DNA from: JAJPKE01 sp052143275
GTDB taxonomy: Bacteria > Chloroflexota > Ktedonobacteria > Ktedonobacterales > JADMIN01
DNA length: 64,000 nt
Direction of reading: 5' to 3'
Assembly (NCBI GenBank): GCA_052143275.1
Contig: JBKQTH010000136.1
Location: forward strand, 1 to 64,000
Below, piece after piece: positions 62,076-64,000 of the stretch. The position numbers and the translations under genes are program-made. Within the stretch, counting starts at the first letter, position 1. Each line of letters begins with the position of its first letter. The notes below the pieces were generated by a model. That model saw nothing but the letters and a program-made list of their open reading frames with translations. It had not been told where the DNA came from and searched no databases.

Positions 62076-63227
62076 ATGGCAGCCAAACGGGATTATTACG
62101 AAATACTCGGTGTTGCGCGCAGTGCCAGCGAGGAAGACATTAAGAAAGCTTTCCGCCGGCTGGCACGCCAGTATCACCCGGATGTAAATAAGGAAAAGGG
62201 CGCCGAGGAGCGTTTTAAGGAGATCAACGAGGCCTATGAGGTACTCGGCGATGCCCAGAAGCGGCAGGCGTATGATCGCTTTGGTCATGCTGGAGTCTCC
62301 GGTGCTGGTGCCGCCGGTGCCAACCCGTTCGAGGGATTTGGCTTTGGCAGCTTCAGTGATATTTTCGAGCAGATCTTTGCCAACGCTGCCGGTACAGCCA
62401 ACGGCACACGGCGCGGAGCGCCGCAACGCGGTGCCGATCTCCGCTATGAGCTGACCATCTCGTTTGAAGAAGCTGTGCGTGGCTGCCAGAAAGATATCGA
62501 GGTTCCTCGCTGGGAGACCTGCCCCACTTGCCATGGTAATGGTGCCCAGCCGGGTACCAATACCACGCGCTGCACCGCCTGCCAGGGTACCGGTGAGATT
62601 CGCCGTGTGCAACAGTCCATTTTCGGCCAGTTTGTGAATGTGATGGTCTGCGACCGCTGTCGAGGTGAAGGTCGAGTCATCACTACTCCCTGTGAGCGCT
62701 GCCAGGGCCAGGGACGCATTCGCAACATTCGCCGCGTCACTGTGAACATTCCCGCCGGCGTGGACGACGGCATCAATGTTCGAGTGACCGGCGAGGGCGA
62801 GGCCCCGCCTCGCGGGGGCGGCACGCCTGGCAATCTCTTCGTAGCACTCAGTGTGAAACCTCATGAGTATTTCAAGCGTCAGGGCACCGATATTCTCTAT
62901 GATCTGCCTATTAGCTTTGCCGACGCGGCACTTGGCTCTGAAGTACCGGTCCCGACGCTTGACGGCGAAGAGTCAGTAAAGATTCCGACCGGTACGCAGA
63001 GCGGTCGCACCTTCCGGCTCAAGGGCAAAGGGGTGCCGGTGGTGCATAGCTCAGTTCGCGGAGATGAGCTGGTCACGGTCAAAGTCGTGACGCCGCAATC
63101 TCTTACCGCCCGACAGAAGGAGTTGCTCCGGGAGTTCGCTGAGATCGAAAAGCAGCAGATCGAGCGTGGCCACAATCTCTTCGAGAAAGGGTTCGAGAAG
63201 CTCAAGGACGCAATGCACTTCGAGTGA
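62076..63227 (+). CDS. dnaJ: Co-chaperone DnaJ
   Basis: 383 residues from ATG 62076. J-domain with HPD (RQYHPDVNK), Gly/Phe-rich linker (GANPFEGFGFGSFSDIF), four CxxCxGxG-type zinc-binding repeats (CPTCHGNGA, CTACQGTG, CDRCRGEG, CERCQGQG), and the C-terminal substrate-binding domains. Delivers clients to DnaK. A frame continuing upstream to 61965 lacks homology. Followed by a terminator. Confidence 0.97.
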   Translation: MAAKRDYYEILGVARSASEEDIKKAFRRLARQYHPDVNKEKGAEERFKEINEAYEVLGDAQKRQAYDRFGHAGVSGAGAAGANPFEGFGFGSFSDIFEQIFANAAGTANGTRRGAPQRGADLRYELTISFEEAVRGCQKDIEVPRWETCPTCHGNGAQPGTNTTRCTACQGTGEIRRVQQSIFGQFVNVMVCDRCRGEGRVITTPCERCQGQGRIRNIRRVTVNIPAGVDDGINVRVTGEGEAPPRGGGTPGNLFVALSVKPHEYFKRQGTDILYDLPISFADAALGSEVPVPTLDGEESVKIPTGTQSGRTFRLKGKGVPVVHSSVRGDELVTVKVVTPQSLTARQKELLREFAEIEKQQIERGHNLFEKGFEKLKDAMHFE

Positions 63228-63272
63228 CCCCCAGTAGCAGCAGGCAACATGAGACCCATGATTTCCTCGAGA

Positions 63273-63300
63273 GAAAGCCGCCCACAGGAGCGGCTTTCTT
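63273..63300 (+). terminator. Terminator after dnaJ
   Basis: GAAAGCCGC (63273-63281), loop of 8 nt, GCGGCTTTC (63290-63298) followed by TT. The stem is perfect and the left arm is preceded by GA-rich sequence. Confidence 0.85.
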
Positions 63301-63332
63301 GTATGGCCCGTTTTGGCGCAAGGCGTAGCTTC

Positions 63333-63362
63333 TTGCTAAATGAGGAGCTGATAGCGTATAAA
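63333..63362 (+). promoter_or_regulatory. Predicted promoter of tRNA-Leu
   Basis: TTGCTA (63333-63338), 18-bp spacer, TATAAA (63357-63362), with a start near 63369, about 47 nt before the tRNA. Confidence 0.55.
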
Positions 63363-63415
63363 TGGTGAAAGATCAGACGATGTACCGGCGCGTACACTTA
63401 CTGCCGTTTTTATCC

Positions 63416-63504
63416 GGGGCGATGGTGGAATGGTAGACACAGCGGACTTAAAATCCGCTTCCGGCCAACCCGGAGTGAGGGTTCGAGTCCCTCTCGCCCT
63501 ACCA
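63416..63504 (+). tRNA. tRNA-Leu (anticodon UAA)
   Basis: 89 nt with CCA encoded at the 3' end. Acceptor GGGGCGA/TCGCCCT (one G-U pair), anticodon stem GCGGA/TCCGC around loop CTTAAAA giving TAA, long class II variable arm (TTCCGGCCAACCCGGAGT), T-arm GAGGG/CCCTC around TTCGAGT. Reads UUA and UUG. Lies between the heat-shock operon and gltX. Confidence 0.95.
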
Positions 63505-63820
63505 GAGAAAGTCAGTTGAATTCAGGGTTTTAGGCTGATCGGGGTTTCCACTCGTCGCTTGCTGTTAGCTTGGGCAACTATCTTACTACCCCTACCTTTA
63601 CCCCTATCGGAGCATTCTCAGGTATTCTATGGGGATCGATGGTGGCCGTATCGCGCCTACTCATACGCGGTCGCACCATACAGTTGTAGTTTGACCGTCG
63701 TAGCTGTCCACTCTTGATGAGCCCGAGGCATGTGGACTGCTGCAGAGCTATCGGAAGGCTGCATCATCTGCTATGCTGGGTAGGTATGCATGAACTCGAA
63801 TTTTCCCATAAGGTTAGTGT
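63505..63820. other. Intergenic region 316 bp between tRNA-Leu and gltX
   Basis: No convincing gene. Only short antisense frames, without recognised homology, are present. It is a place to look for an integrated element's remnant, since tRNA 3' ends are common attachment sites, but no duplicated tRNA end is visible. Confidence 0.5.
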
Positions 63821-64000
63821 ATGGAGTTGAGCGACTTCGACAAACGGTACCCGCCCCGACCCGGGCTCCCAGCGGGCGCCGAGGTAAGCCGTGTGGCCCC
63901 CAGTCCGACGGGGAGTCCACACATCGGCACGGCGCTCCAGGGGGTCATCGACCGTGCTATCGCCTCCCAGTCTGGCGGTGTCTTTATTCTGCGCATTGAG
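63821..64000 (+). CDS. gltX: Glutamyl-tRNA synthetase, N-terminal part (runs off window end)
   Basis: 60 codons are visible from ATG 63821 (AAGG eight bases upstream). The sequence carries VSRVAPSPTGSPHIGTALQG with the class I signature HIGT, then SQSGGVFILRIE, ending just before the family's DTD motif. It attaches glutamate to tRNA-Glu. The rest lies beyond the window. Confidence 0.94.
   Translation, partial: MELSDFDKRYPPRPGLPAGAEVSRVAPSPTGSPHIGTALQGVIDRAIASQSGGVFILRIE

Noticed and set aside
63505..63820. Integrase or prophage remnant after tRNA-Leu
   Set aside because: Only short antisense frames with stops, no recombinase motif, and no duplicated tRNA end.
1..64000. CRISPR array, insertion sequence or rRNA
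   Set aside because: No spaced direct repeats of the right size, no transposase and no rRNA sequence found on reading through the window.

Overview
The window is a chromosomal segment of a Gram-positive-like or deep-branching bacterium with moderately high GC. The gene set (form I aerobic CO dehydrogenase, HrcA with CIRCE operators, a DUF4388-type chemosensory operon, several PknB-like kinases, an EF-G paralogue, MMPL transporter) fits the phylum Chloroflexota, perhaps the Ktedonobacteria. That placement is inference from gene content; there is no rRNA here. I see no phage, insertion sequence or CRISPR array.

Layout. 1-2.1 kb (minus): the 5' part of rnc (RNase III), then selD, which reads through an in-frame UGA and is therefore probably a selenoprotein, then a small membrane-anchored protein. 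2.2-8.6 kb: Ser/Thr kinase, GT4 glycosyltransferase, Ca2+/H+ antiporter, a membrane protein of unknown function, leuB. 8.6-18.7 kb (minus): a complete Pil/Tax-type chemosensory operon: DUF4388 protein, two single-domain response regulators, CheW, a small TM peptide, a chemoreceptor with almost no extracytoplasmic domain, a 1524-residue CheA with two Hpt domains and a receiver domain, and a small coiled coil. 18.9-25.1 kb: AttH/CrtC-like lipoprotein coupled to an MMPL transporter, smpB, an SDR protein, clpP and a small DUF4177-like gene. 25.4-37.6 kb: XRE regulator, a frameshifted CHAP lipoprotein, a 1342-residue TPR protein, ABC-F ATPase, EF-G paralogue, glyA and a DUF4190-like protein. 37.8-48.5 kb: second kinase, TIG-domain membrane protein, livKHMGF amino-acid transporter, DUF2520 protein and a primary-type sigma factor. 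49.2-54.5 kb: coxMSL-coxG-xdhC, for aerobic CO oxidation. 54.7-57.7 kb: an Egghead-like glycosyltransferase next to a GH113-like hydrolase. 57.7-63.2 kb: hrcA-grpE-dnaK-dnaJ under two CIRCE operators, then tRNA-Leu(UAA) and the first 60 codons of gltX.

The observations most worth following are: (1) the UGA-encoded residue 18 of SelD at the catalytic position, with a hairpin just 3' of it; (2) a 36-nt element (29/36 identical) sitting exactly 14 nt before the first ATG of two unrelated minus-strand genes, the sigma factor and the DUF4190-like protein, with a looser relative upstream of the ABC-F gene; (3) two CIRCE operators that bracket one promoter; (4) a possible mannan-type synthase/hydrolase gene pair; (5) a chemosensory system with no CheR/CheB and an almost domain-less receptor.
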